Source: Bubalus kerabau (taxonomy: Eukaryota > Chordata > Mammalia > Artiodactyla > Bovidae). Taken from it: a stretch of DNA of 64,000 nucleotides. Every line of letters begins with the position of its first letter. The stretch's first letter is position 1. The stretch covers positions 37,101,001-37,165,000 of the forward strand of contig NC_073630.1 of NCBI RefSeq assembly GCF_029407905.1. The letters run 5' to 3'. Position numbers and translations under genes: made by a program. Positions 9,951 through 22,500 of the stretch are shown in pieces. The notes beneath the pieces are model-generated. The model did no database searches. It was not told where the DNA came from and saw only the letters and a list, made by a program, of their open reading frames with translations.

Positions 9951-12113
9951 ATGAGTCAGCTGTTCATATCAGGTGACCAAAGTATTGGAGCTTTAGCTTC
10001 AGTATCAGCCCTTCCAATGAGTAATCAGGGTTGATTTCCTTTAGGATTGACTGGTTTGATCTCCTTGTTGTTCAAGAGACTCTCAAGAATCTTCTCCAGA
10101 ACCACAGTTCAAAAGCATCAATTCTTTGGTGCTTGGCCTTCTTTATGGTCCAATTCTCACATTGGTACTTGACTACTGGAAAGACTATAGTTTCAACTAT
10201 ATGGACCTAAATCATAAAATTATGTTTTTGTTTTTTAATACACTGTTTAGGTTTGTCACAGCTTTCCTTCCAAGAAGCAATTGTCTTCTAATTTCATGGC
10301 TGCAGTCACCATCTGCAGTGATTTTAGAGCTCAAGAAGAGAAAATCGGTCACTGCTTCCACATTTTCCCCTTCAATTTGTCATGAAGTGATGGGACTGGA
10401 TACTGATGTTAGTATTTTTAATATTGAGTTGTAGTCCAGTTTTTTCACTCACCTCTTTCATCTTCATCAAGAGGCTCTTTAGTTTCTCTTCACTTTCTGC
10501 CATTAGAGTGGTATCATCTGCATATCTGAGGTTGTTGATATTTCTCCCGGCACTCTTAATTCTAGCTTGTAACTCATCCAGCCTGGCATTTCGCATGATG
10601 TACCCTGCCTATAAGTTAAATAAACAGGATGACAATATATGGTCTTGTCATATTCCTTTCTCAATTTTGATCCAGTCAAGTGTTCCATATATGTTTATAA
10701 CTATTGCTTCTTGACCCACATACAGGTTTCTCAGAAGACAGGTAAGATGGTTTAGTAACCCCATCTCTTTAAGTGTTTTCCACAGTTTATTATATCCACA
10801 CAGTCAAAGACTTTAGCATAGTCAATTTTTCTGGAATTCTCTTGCTTTTTTATGATCCAGTGAAGGTTGGCAATTTGATCTCTGGTTCCTCTGCCTTTTC
10901 TAAATGCAGCTTGTACATCTGGAAGTTCTTAATTCATGCATGGCTGAAGCCTAGCTAGAAGAATTTCGTGCATAACCTTATTAGCATGGAAAGTGAGCAC
11001 AATTGTCCAGTAGTTTGAACATTCATTAGTACTGCCTTTCTTGGGAATTCAGATAAAGATAGACCTTTTCCAATACTGTGGCTACTTCTGGGTCTTCCAA
11101 AATTGCTGACATATTGAGTGCAGCACTTTAATCTTTTAGGATTCTAAATAGCTCTGCTGGAATTCCATCACCTCCACTAGCTTTATTGGGAGAAGTTCTT
11201 CCTAAGGCCTTCTGTACTTCACACTCCAGGATGTCTGGCTCTAGGTGAATGACCACACCATCATAGTTATCCAGGTCATTAAGATCTTTTAGTACAGTTC
11301 TTCTGTGTATTCTTGCCATCTCTTATTGATCTCTTCTGCTTCTATTAAGTCTTCTCCGTTTCTGTCCTTTATTGTGCCCATCTTTGCATGAAATGTTCCT
11401 TTGATAACTCTGATTTTCTTGAAGCGATCTCTAGTCTTTCCCATTCTGTTGTTTTCCTCTCCTTTGCATTGTTCATTGAAGAAGGCCTTCTTGTCTCTCC
11501 TTGCTGTTCTCTTTAACTCTGCATTTGGTATACATTTATTTTCCTTTCCCCCTTGCTTTTCCTTTTTATTCTTTCCTCAGCTCTTTGTAAGGCCTCCTCA
11601 GAAAAGCACTTTGCCTTCTTGTATTTCTCTTTCTTTGGGATGGTTTTGATCACTGCCTCCTGTACAATATTATTTACCTCTGCCCATAGTACTTCAGACA
11701 CTCTGTTTACCAGATCTAATCCCTTGAATCTATTTGTCACCTCCATTGTATAATCATAGGAGATTTGATTGAGGTTATGCCTGAATGGCCTAGTGGTCTT
11801 CTTTGCTTTCTTTAGCTTAAACCTGAATTTTGCTATAAGGAGCTGATGATCTGAGTCACAGTCAGCTCCAGGTCTTGTTTTCGCTAACTGCATAGAGCTT
11901 CTGCATCTATGGCTGCAAATAATGTAATCAATCTGATTTCGGTAATAACTATTTGGTGATGTCCATGTGTAAAGTCACATCTTTTGTTGTTGGAAAAGGG
12001 TTTTTGCTATGACCAGGATTCTCTTGACAGGATTCTGTTAGCCTTTGCCCTGTTTCATTTTGTACTTCAAGGCCAAGCTTGCCTATTACTCCAGGTATCT
12101 CTTGACTTCCTAC
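9951..12113 (-). mobile_element. BovB LINE, old, lacking both ends
   Basis: The plus strand reads as the reverse complement of BovB from inside its 3' region ('aatgagtcagctgttcatat') to the 3' part of the endonuclease domain ('tgatgtccatgtgtaaagtc' near 11955). The minus strand keeps YADDTTLMAE in a 74-codon piece at 10372-10596, and linker-domain pieces at 11128-11319 and 11513-11893. Stops and gaps divide the frame. The final roughly 200 bases of BovB are missing, unlike normal 5' truncation. This copy extends further toward the 5' end than any other BovB here. Confidence 0.9.
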
Positions 12114-12686
12114 TTTTATAGACTTATTTATACATGTTACTGTGGGGGGATACATAATCAAGTTGTTTTTTTTTTAAGAGTTCTCTTCAGTTTTATTATT
12201 CATCAGTAGTCTTGATTTTTTCCCTTTACAAATTTTTCAGCATGGGACATACCTTATTGAGTTCAGAATCAACTTTGATACTAGTCTTTCTACTGAGTCA
12301 CATGTTGGAAAGGCTTGTCCTTATCCAGGAACAGATATTCAAAAGATCCTAATCAGTTTACTTGAAGGAAATGAATTCATGCTTTGAGGAATACACATAA
12401 ATTAACTGTCTAAAACACGGAGAATTTTTCATCAGTCAGTATCATGTCATTACATTTCTCCTATTAATCTTATCATGTAGAAGCAAATTGATGCAGGCAT
12501 CTCAAAGGAAATTCAACAGAGAAATGGACCCAGAGAAAGAATAAAGCCAATCATGAACAAAAAACATTTATCTCCATGTAAGACTGTTGTGCCATTGAAA
12601 GCTGCATTTTCCCTTTTCAGGTTGACCATATAGAGTAAGGATTTCATTTTTATGGTCAAAATTAACTTTTTTTTTTCCCCAATACA
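12114..12686. other. No gene or recognised repeat
   Basis: Apparently single-copy DNA between a BovB and an L1 tail. It holds T-rich runs near 12167 and 12668 but no supported feature. Confidence 0.55.
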
Positions 12687-13215
12687 CCAAAGTAGGGATT
12701 ATGGTTACCAGTGGGGAGAGGCAAGAGGGGAGGGCAAGATAAGAATAGAGGATTAATAGACGCAAACTACTATGTATAAAATAAATAACAAAGCTAATAA
12801 AGCACAGGCAAATATAGACATTATTTTATAATAAATTTAAATTGAATGTAATCTGTTGCTGCTGCTGCTGCTAAGTCTCATCATTCGTGTCCGACTCTGT
12901 GCGACCCCATAGATAGCAGCCCACCAGGCTCCCCCGTCCCTGGGATTCTCCAGGCAAGAACACTGGAGTGGGTTGCCATTTCTTTCTCCAATGCATGAAA
13001 GTGAAAAGTGAAAGTGAAGTTGCTCAGTCCTGTCTGACTCTTAGCGACCCCATGGTTGCCCACCAGGCTCCTCCATCCGTGAGATTCTCCAGGCAAGAGT
13101 ACTGTAGTGGGGTGCCATTGCCTTCTCTGGAATGTAATCTATAAAATATCAAATCTATGTTGTGTAAGAAAAATTAATATAATAAGTCAACAATACTTCA
13201 GTTTTCACTAAAAAT
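12687..13215 (+). mobile_element. L1 3' UTR, interrupted by a Bov-A2
   Basis: The text 'gattatggttaccagtgggg', 'caaactactatgtataaaat' and later 'ttgtgtaagaaaaattaata' follows the 3' UTR of an older L1 subfamily in sense orientation. The SINE at 12855-13129 splits it, and the two halves join continuously when the SINE is removed. No ORF2 sequence is attached. Confidence 0.75.
12855..13129 (-). mobile_element. Bov-A2 SINE
   Basis: Dimeric Bov-A2 in reverse, starting with a (CTG)n tail on the plus strand. The TSD GAATGTAATCT at 12844-12854 and 13130-13140 is perfect. A small deletion in the second unit removes part of the usual 'ggactgcagcc' text. Confidence 0.94.
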
Positions 13216-13357
13216 AAAACCCCTTCCGTTATTTTCTGTTATCCAGTTCAGCTTCAGCAAAGTTTGATTTATGCTTTCGTGCAACTGCTACTTCTGGTAG
13301 CTAATTTAGTTTCAATTTAATTGCATCATACTTATTTTCTGCTTCTATTTTTACCCT

Positions 13358-13383
13358 TAAGATTATCCTTAAGGATAATCTTA
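13358..13383. repeat. 26-bp perfect palindrome
   Basis: The arms are TAAGATTATCC and its reverse complement GGATAATCTTA around a central TTAA, so the whole segment equals its own reverse complement. It lies in single-copy DNA between an L1 tail and a BovB. No function can be assigned from sequence. Confidence 0.9.
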
Positions 13384-13525
13384 TTTTCTTTCTTTTCATT
13401 GCTCCATTTTTTGGTCAACCAATTTCACTTTGAATGTATGTTTTATATTTTGCTCTTTTTATAGACTACAACAGCATTATCAAGTGACTTGAACTAATTG
13501 GCACATTTTATATACATCGGTAAAC

Positions 13526-14842
13526 AATTCAGTCCAGTTCAGTCACTCAGTCGTGTCCGACTCTTTGTGACCCCATCAATTGCAGCATGCCAGGCCTCCC
13601 TGTCCATCACCAATTCCCGGAGTTGACTCAAACTCATGTCCATTGAGTCGGTGATGCCATCTAGCCATCTCATCCTCTGTCGTCCTCTTCTCCTCCTGCC
13701 CCAAATCCCTCCCAGCATCAGAGTCTTTTCCAATGAGTCAACTCTTCACATGAGGTGGCCAAAGTACTGGAGTTTCAGCTTTAGCATCAGTCCCTCCAAT
13801 GAACACCCAGGACTGATCTCCTTCAGAATGGACTGGTTGGATCTCCTTGCAGTCCAAGGGATTCTCAAGAGTCTTCTCAAACACCACAGTTCAAAAGCAT
13901 CAATTCTTTGGTGCTCAACTTTCTTCACAGTCCAACTCTCACATCCATACATGACCACTGGAAAAACCATAGCCTTGACTAGACGGACCTTTGTTGGCAA
14001 AGTAATGTCTCTGCTTTTTAACATGCTATCTAGGTTGGTCATAACTTTCCTTCCAAGGAGTAAGCATCTTTTAATTTCATGGCTGCAATCATGATCTGCA
14101 GTGATTTTGGAGCCCCCCAAAATAAAGTCTGACACTGTTTCCATTTCCCCATTTATTTCCCATCAAGTGATGGGACCAGATGCCATGATCTTCGTTTTCT
14201 GAATGTTGAGCTTTAAGCCAACTTTTCACTCCCCTCTTTCACTTTCATCAAGAGGCTTTTTAGTTCCTCTTCACTTTGTGCCATAAGGGTGGTGTCATCT
14301 GCATATCTGAGATTATTGATATTTCTCCTGGCAATCTTGATTCCAGCTTGTGGTTCTTCCAGCCCAGCATTTATCATGATGTACTCTGCAAATAAGTTGA
14401 ATAAGCAGGGTGACAATACACAGCCTTGACGTACTCCTTTTCCTATTTGGAACCAGTCTGTTGTTCCATGTCCAGTTCTAACTGTTGCTTCCTGACCTGC
14501 ATATAGGTTTCTCAAGAGGCAGGTCAGGTGGTCTGGTATTCCCATCTTTTTCAGAATTTTCCACAGTTTATTGTGATCCACACAGTCAAAGGCTTTGGCA
14601 TAGTCAATAAAGCAGAAATAGATGTTTTTTTTCTGCAACTCTCTTTGCTTTTTTCATGATCCAGCAGATGTTGGCAATTTGATCTGTGGTTCCTCTGTCT
14701 TTTCTAAAACCAGTTTGAACATGTGGAAGTTCATGGTTCACGTATTGCCGAAGCCTGGCTTGGAGAATTTTGAGCATTACTTTACTAGCGTGTGAGATGA
14801 GTGCAATTGTGCAGTAGTTTGAGCATTCTTTGGCATTGCCTT
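13526..14842 (-). mobile_element. BovB LINE, 5'-truncated
   Basis: The plus-strand left end 'cagtccagttcagtcactca' is the BovB 3' terminus in reverse. On the minus strand the fragments at 14213-14638 (141 codons: FCFIDYAKAFDCVDH, RQGCVLSPCLFN, RYADDTTLMA), 13746-14144 (132 codons: YGCESWTVKK, RRLLRIPWTARRSNQ) and 13539-13733 are consecutive pieces of the reverse transcriptase and C-terminal region separated by small frameshifts. The element is cut near 14842, before the linker and endonuclease. Confidence 0.95.
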
Positions 14843-14849
14843 TATAGCA

Positions 14850-16734
14850 GAAGGCAAATTATTTTGGAGGGTTGCTTACAAATATAATTATTATATTTAA
14901 CAACTAATTTTGAGATATTTTGACATATGAAATTTTCATATATTTAGGGAGTAAAACTTGATATCTGATGTATGTATACATTGTGTAAAGATCATCTCAA
15001 TCACATTCAATAATTTAACCATCAACTCCATATAGTTCCCATTATGTGTATATTGAGATTTAATTGAAGATTTATTCTCTTAGCAAATATCAAGTATGCA
15101 ATATAGTATTGTTAATTATCATCACCATGCTGTATAGTATTAGACCTCCAGAACTCATCCATCTTGCGTTAATGAAACTTTTCACAATTTCCCATTCTCC
15201 CCTCCTCCAACTCACCCCTAGAAAGCATCATTCTACTCTCTCCTTCTATGTGTTTCATTATTTTAGATTCCATATATGAGATGATTTGTCTTTCTGTGTC
15301 AGGCTTACTTCACTTAGTATAATGTCCTCTGGTTTCATTCAAGTTGTCACAAATGGAAAGAATTTCTTCTTTTTATCACCAGTAATATTCCATTATACTT
15401 ATATATTATGATTTCTTTTTTTTTTTTCATTTATTTGTTGACACACACATTTGTTTCCATATCTTTACCATTATAAATAATGCTGCAGTGAATATGAGAA
15501 TGCAGATATCTCTTTGAGATACTGATTCTATTACCTTAAATATATATCTAGAAGTGGGATTGCTGGGTCATGTTATAGTTCTAGTTGTAATTTTTTGAGG
15601 AACCTCCATAGTCTTCTAAAATGGTTACACCAATTTATATTCGACAACAGTATATCAGGCAGGGTTCCCTTTTCTGCACATTCTTGCCAACACTTGCTGT
15701 CTTTTGTGTTTTTAATAGTGGCTATTATAACAAGTATGGGCTGATATTTCACTATGGCTTTGATTTTCACTTTCCTGATTTGGTTTGATTTCCTTGGGGA
15801 TTTTGAATACTTTTTCACATATCATTGGCCACATTCATATCTTCTTTGAACAAATGTCTATTCAAATGCCAAAAATTTTAATTAGGTTTTTAGATTTTGT
15901 AGGAATTCCTTCTATAGTTTGAATATTAGCCCTTTATGAGGTATCTGGGTTGCAAACATTTTCTCCCATACTGTAGACTGACTTTAATTTTGTTGAGTGT
16001 TTCTTTCATTGTGAATAAACTTTATAGATGCAATCTCACTTGTTTTTATTGTTGTTGTTCCTTTTGTTGCCTCATTTTTGGTGACACATTCAAAAAACTA
16101 TTGCTCGAGGTCAGTGTTGAGAAGCTTAGCCCCTTTGTTTTCTTCTAGTAGTATACAGGTTAAAGATTTATGTTTGTCTTTCATCCATTTTAAGTTGACT
16201 TTTGTATATAATGCGAGATAATGGTCTAATTTCACTTTTTCTGCATCGGATATCCAGTTTTCTCAACACTAATTATTGAAGAAATGCATTACATTGTGTT
16301 CTCTTGATAACCTTGTTGAAGATCAGTTGGCCATATATATGTAGGTTTATTTCTAGATTCTCTAAACTGTTCCATTGACGTAAATACCTGTTTCTATGCC
16401 AGTATTACATTCTTTTGATTAATAATATAGATTTATAATATATTTTGAAATCAGAGAATATGATTCCTTCAGCTTTAGTCTTATGAACATTTGCTTTGGT
16501 TCTTCAGGCTCTTTGTGGTTTCATATACACTTTAGATAGCTTTGTCCTATTTCTATAAAGAATACCATTGGGATATTGATAAGAATTTCACGGACTCTGT
16601 AGGTCACTGTGGGTAGTATGGACATTTTAATATTGATTTTTTTCAATCATTGAACACAAGATGTTTTTTTCATTTGTGTTTCTTCTATAGCTTCCTTCAT
16701 CAATGTTGTATAGTTTTCAGTGTATAAAGGTTAC
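14850..16734 (-). mobile_element. Old L1, 3' UTR and ORF2 C-terminal half, antisense
   Basis: From left to right the plus strand gives the reverse complement of an old L1 3' UTR ('atgctgtatagtattagacc' near 15127) and then ORF2 ('attccattatacttatat', 'gggattgctgggtcatg', 'ccattttaagttgactttt'). It ends near 16734 within ORF2. No long sense frame remains. Opposite-strand L1 follows directly. Confidence 0.82.
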
Positions 16735-17509
16735 TTTTAAAATGCACATGGAAAATTCACCAAAAATTACCATGTACTGAGCTACAAATACAATATTAAT
16801 AAATTTATAGATGTAAAATAAGTAAGGATATACAAAAATTAAATATTATAAAACAACTTCACGTAATTCACTTTTATGAAAGTTCAACTCACAGTAACAG
16901 ACTGCATGTTCTTTTCCTATTAATATGGTAGAGAAATTATATGATACTACATGATAAAAGTCTTGATGCATTTAAGTGTATTGAAACCATACAAATTAAA
17001 ATAAGCTGAAATTGAATAAAAGAGTGATAGATGAAAAGCACCAAATATATGGAAGTTTAAAAAAATGATTTTGAATAGCAAAGATCAGATAAGATATCAC
17101 AAGGTAAATTGGAAAATAATTTGAAATAAGTGCCAATGAATACAAGTTTACTCAGATTTATGGAATACAACTAAAGCAGTGATTAGATGAAATTTTATAT
17201 AATTAAATCTTGTATTGTATAAGAAGAACAGCTGTAATCATTATATTAGCTTGCACCTAAATGTCTTGAGAAATAAAAGCTATTTAGGTAGATTTAAAAA
17301 TTGAGGAAAAATGTATCATTGCTATTTCATTATCACCATAGACATTAAAGGATAATAGGGAAATATTAAGAGCATCTTTATGTCAGTCAGTACAGCAACT
17401 TAGATGAACTGAATAAAATTCCTGAAAAACCACAAATTATATTCACTGGCTCAGAAGAAACAGAAATCCTGAGTAGTATTAAATCTCACAATAAATTCAT
17501 AACTAGATC
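16735..17509 (+). mobile_element. Old L1 ORF2 (outer host of nest), first segment
   Basis: Decayed sense L1 starting at the end of the endonuclease domain ('aatgcacatggaaaattcac', 'gaaattttatataattaaat'). It stops exactly at the BovB insertion. The next part of ORF2 resumes at 28077, beginning with the 'accacaaagaaaaatccaag' stretch, so the two pieces are one element split by about 10.5 kb of younger insertions. Confidence 0.78.
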
Positions 17510-19577
17510 AGTTCAGTTCAGTTCAATTGCTAAGTCATGTCCAACTGTTTCTGACCCCATGGGCTGCAGCACACCAGGATTCCCTGTTCATCACCAACTC
17601 CCAGAGTTTACTCAAACTCATGTCCATTGAGTCTGGAATGGCATCCAACCATCTCATCCTCTGTCGTCCCCTTCGCCTCCTGCCTTCAATCTTTCCCTGT
17701 ATCAGGGTCTTTTCAAATGAGTCAGTTCTTCACATCAGGTGGCCAAAGTATTGGAGTTTCAGCTTCAACATCAGTCCTTCCAATGAATTTTCAGGACTGA
17801 TGTCCTTTAGGGTGGATTGGTTGGATCTCCTTACAGTCCAAGGGACTCTCAAGAGTCTTTTCCAATACCACAGTTCAAAAGCATCAATTATTTAGTGCTC
17901 AGCCTTCTTTATAGTCCACTATCACATCCACACATGACTACTGGAAAAAGCATAGCCTTGACTAGACAGATCTTTGTTGGCAAAGTAATGTCTCTGATTT
18001 TTAATATGCTATCTAGGTTGGTCATAACTTTTCTTCCAAGGAGTAGCATCTTTTTATTTCATGGCTGCAGTCAACATCTGCAGTGATTTTGGAGCCCCCC
18101 AAATAAAGTCTGCAACTATGTCCACTATTTCTCTATCTATTTTCCATGAATTGATGGGACCAGAAGCTATGATCTTAGTTTTCTGAATTTTGAGCTTTTA
18201 GCCAACTTTTTCACTCTCCTCTTTCATTTTCATCAAGAGGCTCTTTAGTTCTTCACTTTCTGCCATAAGGGTGGTGTCATCTGCATATCTGAGGTTATTG
18301 ATATTTCTCCAGCAATCTTGATTCCAGCTTGTGCTTCTTCAAGCCCAGCATTTCTCATGATGTACTCTGCATATAAATTAAATAAGCAGGGTGACAATAT
18401 ACAGCCCCAAAGTACTTCTTTTCCTAATTGGAACCAGTCTGTTGTTCCATGTCCAGTTTTAACTGTTGTTTCCTGGCCTGCATACAGATTTCTCAAGAGG
18501 CAGGTCAGGTGGTCTGGTATTCCCTTCTCTTTCAGAATTTTCCACAATTTATTGTGATCCACACAGTCAAAGGCTTTGTCATAGTCAATAAAGCAGAAAT
18601 GCATGTTTTTTCTGGAACTCGCTTGCGTTTTCAATGAGCCAGCAGATGTTGGCAATTTGATCTGTGGTTCCTCTGTCTTTTCTAAAACCAGCTTGAACAT
18701 CTGGAAGTTCATGGTTCACGTGTTGTTGAAGCCTGGCTTGAAGAATTGTGAGCATTACTTGGCTAGCATTTGAGATGAGTGCAATTGTGCAGTAGTTTGA
18801 GCATTCTTTGGCATTGCCTTTCTTAGGGATTGAAATGAAAACTGACCTTTTCCAGTCCTGTGGCCACTGCTGCTTTTTCCAAATTTGCTGGCATATTGAG
18901 TGCAGCACTTTCACAGCATCATCTTTTAGGCTTTGAAATAGCTCAACTGGAATTCCATCACCTCCACTAGCTTTAATTGTAGTGATGCTTCTTAAGGCCC
19001 ACTTGACTTCACATTCCAGGATGTCTGGCTCTAGGTGAATGCTCACACCATCATGATTATCTGGGTTGAAGATCTTTTTTGTACAGTTCTTCTGTGTATT
19101 TTGCCACCTCTTCTTAATATCTTCTGCTTCTGTTAGGTCCATACTATTTCTGTCTTTTATTGAACCCATCTTTGCATGATATGTTCCCTTGGCATCTCCA
19201 ATTTTCTTTCTTTTTTTTTTTTTAATTTAATTTTATTTTTTTTTAATTTTATTTTTTAACTTTAAATATTGTATTGGTTTAGCCATATATCAAAATGAAT
19301 CTACCACAGGTCTATATGTGTTCCCCATCCTGAACCCTCCTCCCTTCTCCCTCCCCATACCATCCCTCTGGGTCGTCCCAGTGCACCAGCCCCAAGCATC
19401 CAGTATCCTGCATCGAACCTGGACTTGTGACTCGCTTCATATATGATATTATACATGTTTCAATGCCATTCTCCCAAATCATGCCACCCTCTCCCTCTCC
19501 CACAGAGTCCAAAAGACTGTTCTATACATCAGTGTCTCTTTTGCTGTCTCATATACAGGGTTATTGTTACCATCTTT

Positions 19578-22500
19578 CTAAATTCCATATATATGCATTA
19601 GTATACTGTATTGGTGTTTTACTTTCTGGCTTACTTCACTCTGTATAATAGGCTCCAGTTCCATCCACCTTATTAGAACTGATTCAAATGTATTCTTTTT
19701 AATGGCTGAGTAATACTCCATTGTGTATATGTACCACGGCTTTCTTATCCATTCATCTGCTGATGGACATCTAGGTTGCTTCCATGTCCTGGCTATTATA
19801 AACAGTGCTGCGATGAACATTGGGGTACACGTGTCTCTTTCCCTTCTGGTTTTCTCAGTGTGTATGCCCAGCAGTGGGATTGCTGGATCATAAGGCAGTT
19901 CTATTTCCAGTTTTTTAAGGAATCTGCACACTGTTACGGAGAAGGCAATGGCACCTCAACTCCAGTACTCTTGCCTGGAAAATCCCATGGATGGAGGAGC
20001 CTGGTAGGCTGAAGTCCATGGGGTCGCTAAATCGGACACGGCTAAGTGACTTTGCTTTCACTTTTAACTTTCATGCATTGGAGAAGGAAATGGCAACCCA
20101 CTCCAGTGTTCTTGCATGGAGAATCCCAGGGACGGGGGAGCCTGGTGGGCTGCTGTCTATGGGGTCGCACAGAGCCGGACACGACTGTAGCAACTTAGCA
20201 GGAGCAGCAGCCACACGGTTCTCCATAGTGGCTGTACTAGTTTGCATTCCCACCAACAGTGTAAGAGGGTTCCCTTTTCTCCACACCCTCTCTGGCATTT
20301 ATTGCTTGTAGACTTTGGACCACAGCCATTCTGACTGGCATGAAATGGTACCTCATTGTGGTTTTGATTTGCATTTCTCTGATAATGAGTGATGTTGAGC
20401 ATCTTTTCATGTGTTTGTTAACCATCTGTATGTCTTCTTTGGAGAAATGTCTATTTAGTTCTTTGGCCCATTTTTTGATTGGGTCATTTGTTTTTGCACA
20501 ATTGAGCTGTAGGAGTTGCTTGTATATTTTTGAGATTAGTTGTTTGTCAGTTGCTTCATTTGCTATTATTTTCTCCCATTCTGAAATCTGTCTTTTCACC
20601 TTGCTTATAGTTTCCTTTGTTTTGCAGAAGCTTTTAATATTAATTAGGTCCCATTTGTTTATTTTTGCTTTTATTTCCTATATTCTGGGAGGTGGGTCAT
20701 AGAGGATCCTGCTGTGATGTATGTCGGAGAGTGTTTTGCCTATGTTCTCCTCTAGGAGTTTTATAGTTTCTGGTCTTATGTTTAGATCTTTAATCCATTT
20801 TGAGTTTATTTTTGTGAATGGTGTTAGAAAGTGTTCTACTTTCATTCTTTTACAAGTGGTTGACCAGTTTTCCCAGCACCACTTGTTAAAGAGATGATCT
20901 TTAATCCATTGTATATTCTTGCCTCCTTTGTCAAAGATAAGGTGTCCATATGTGTGTGGATTTATCTCTGGGCTTTTTATTTTGTTCCATTGATCTATAT
21001 TTCTGTTTTTGCCAGTACCATACTGTCTTGATGAGTGTGGCTTTGTAGTAGAGCCTGAAGTCAGGCAGGTTGATTCCTCCAGTTCCATTTTTCTTTCTCA
21101 AGATTGCTTTGGCTATTCGAGGTTTTTTTTTATTTCCATACAAATTGTGAAATTGTTTGTTCTAGCTCTGTGAAGAATACCATTGGGAGCTTGATAGGGA
21201 TTGCATTGAATCTATAAATTGCTTTGGATAGTATACTCATTTTCACTATATTGATTCTTCAAATCCATGAACATGGTATATTTCTCCATCTATTAGTGTC
21301 CTCTTTGATTTCTTTCATCAGTGTTTTATAGTTTTCTATATATAGGTCTTTAGTTTCTTTAGGTAGATATATTCCTAAGTATTTTATTCTTTTCGTTGCA
21401 ATGGTGAATGGAATTGTTTCCTTAATTTCTCTTTCTATTTTCTCATTATTAGTGTATAGGAATGCAAGGGATTTCTGCGTATTGATTTTATATCCTGCAA
21501 CTTTACTATATTCATTGATTAGTTCTAGAAATTTTCTGGTGGAGTCTTTAGGGTTTTCTATGTAGAAGATCATGTCATCTGCAGTGAGAGTTTTACTTCT
21601 TCTTTTCCAATTTGGATTCCTTTTATTTCTTTTTCTGCTCTGATTGCTGTGGCCAAAACTTCCAAAACTATGTTGAATAGTAATGGTGAAAGTGGGCACC
21701 CTTTTCTTGTTCCTGACTTTAGAGGAAATGCTTTCAATTTTTCACCATTGAGGATAATGTTTGCTGTGGGTTTGTCATATGTGGCTCTTATTATGTTGAG
21801 GTATGTTCCTTCTATTTCTGCTTTCTGGGGGTTTTATCATAAATGGATGTTAAATTTTGTCAAAGGCTTTCTCTGCATCTATTGAGATAATCATATGGTT
21901 TTTATTTTTCAATTTGTTAATGTGGTGTATTACATTGACTGATTTGCGGATATTGAAGAATCCTTGCATCCCTGGGATAAAGCCCACTTGGTCATGGTGT
22001 ATGATCTTTTTAATGTGTTGTTGGATTCTGATTGCTAGAATTTTGTTAAGGATTTTTGCATCTATGTTCATCAGTGATATTGGCCTGTAGTTTTCTTTTT
22101 TTGTGGGATCTTTGTCAGGTTTTGGTATTAGGGTGATGGTGGCCTCATAGAATGTGTCTGGAAGTTTACCTTCCTCTGCAATTTTCTGGAAGAGTTTGAG
22201 TAGGATAGGTGTGAGCTCTTCTCTAAATTTTTGGTAGAATTCAGCTGTGAAGCCGTCTGGACCTGGGCTTTTGTTTGCTGGAAGATTTCTGATTACAGTT
22301 TCAATTTCTGTGCTTGTGATGGGTCTGTTAAGATTTTCTATTTCTTCCTGGTCCAGTTTTGGAAAGTTGTACTTTTCTAAGAATTTGTCCATTTCTTCCA
22401 AGTTGTACATTTTATTGGCATATAATTGCTGGTAGTAGTCTCTTATGATCCTTTGTACTTCCGTTTTGTCTGTTGTGATCTCTCCATTTTCATTTCTAAT

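Noticed and set aside
13636..14094. 152-codon plus-strand frame, with similar frames at 17527-17895 and 32125-32643
   Set aside because: They are antisense shadows of the BovB C-terminal region; the same text recurs in every BovB copy.
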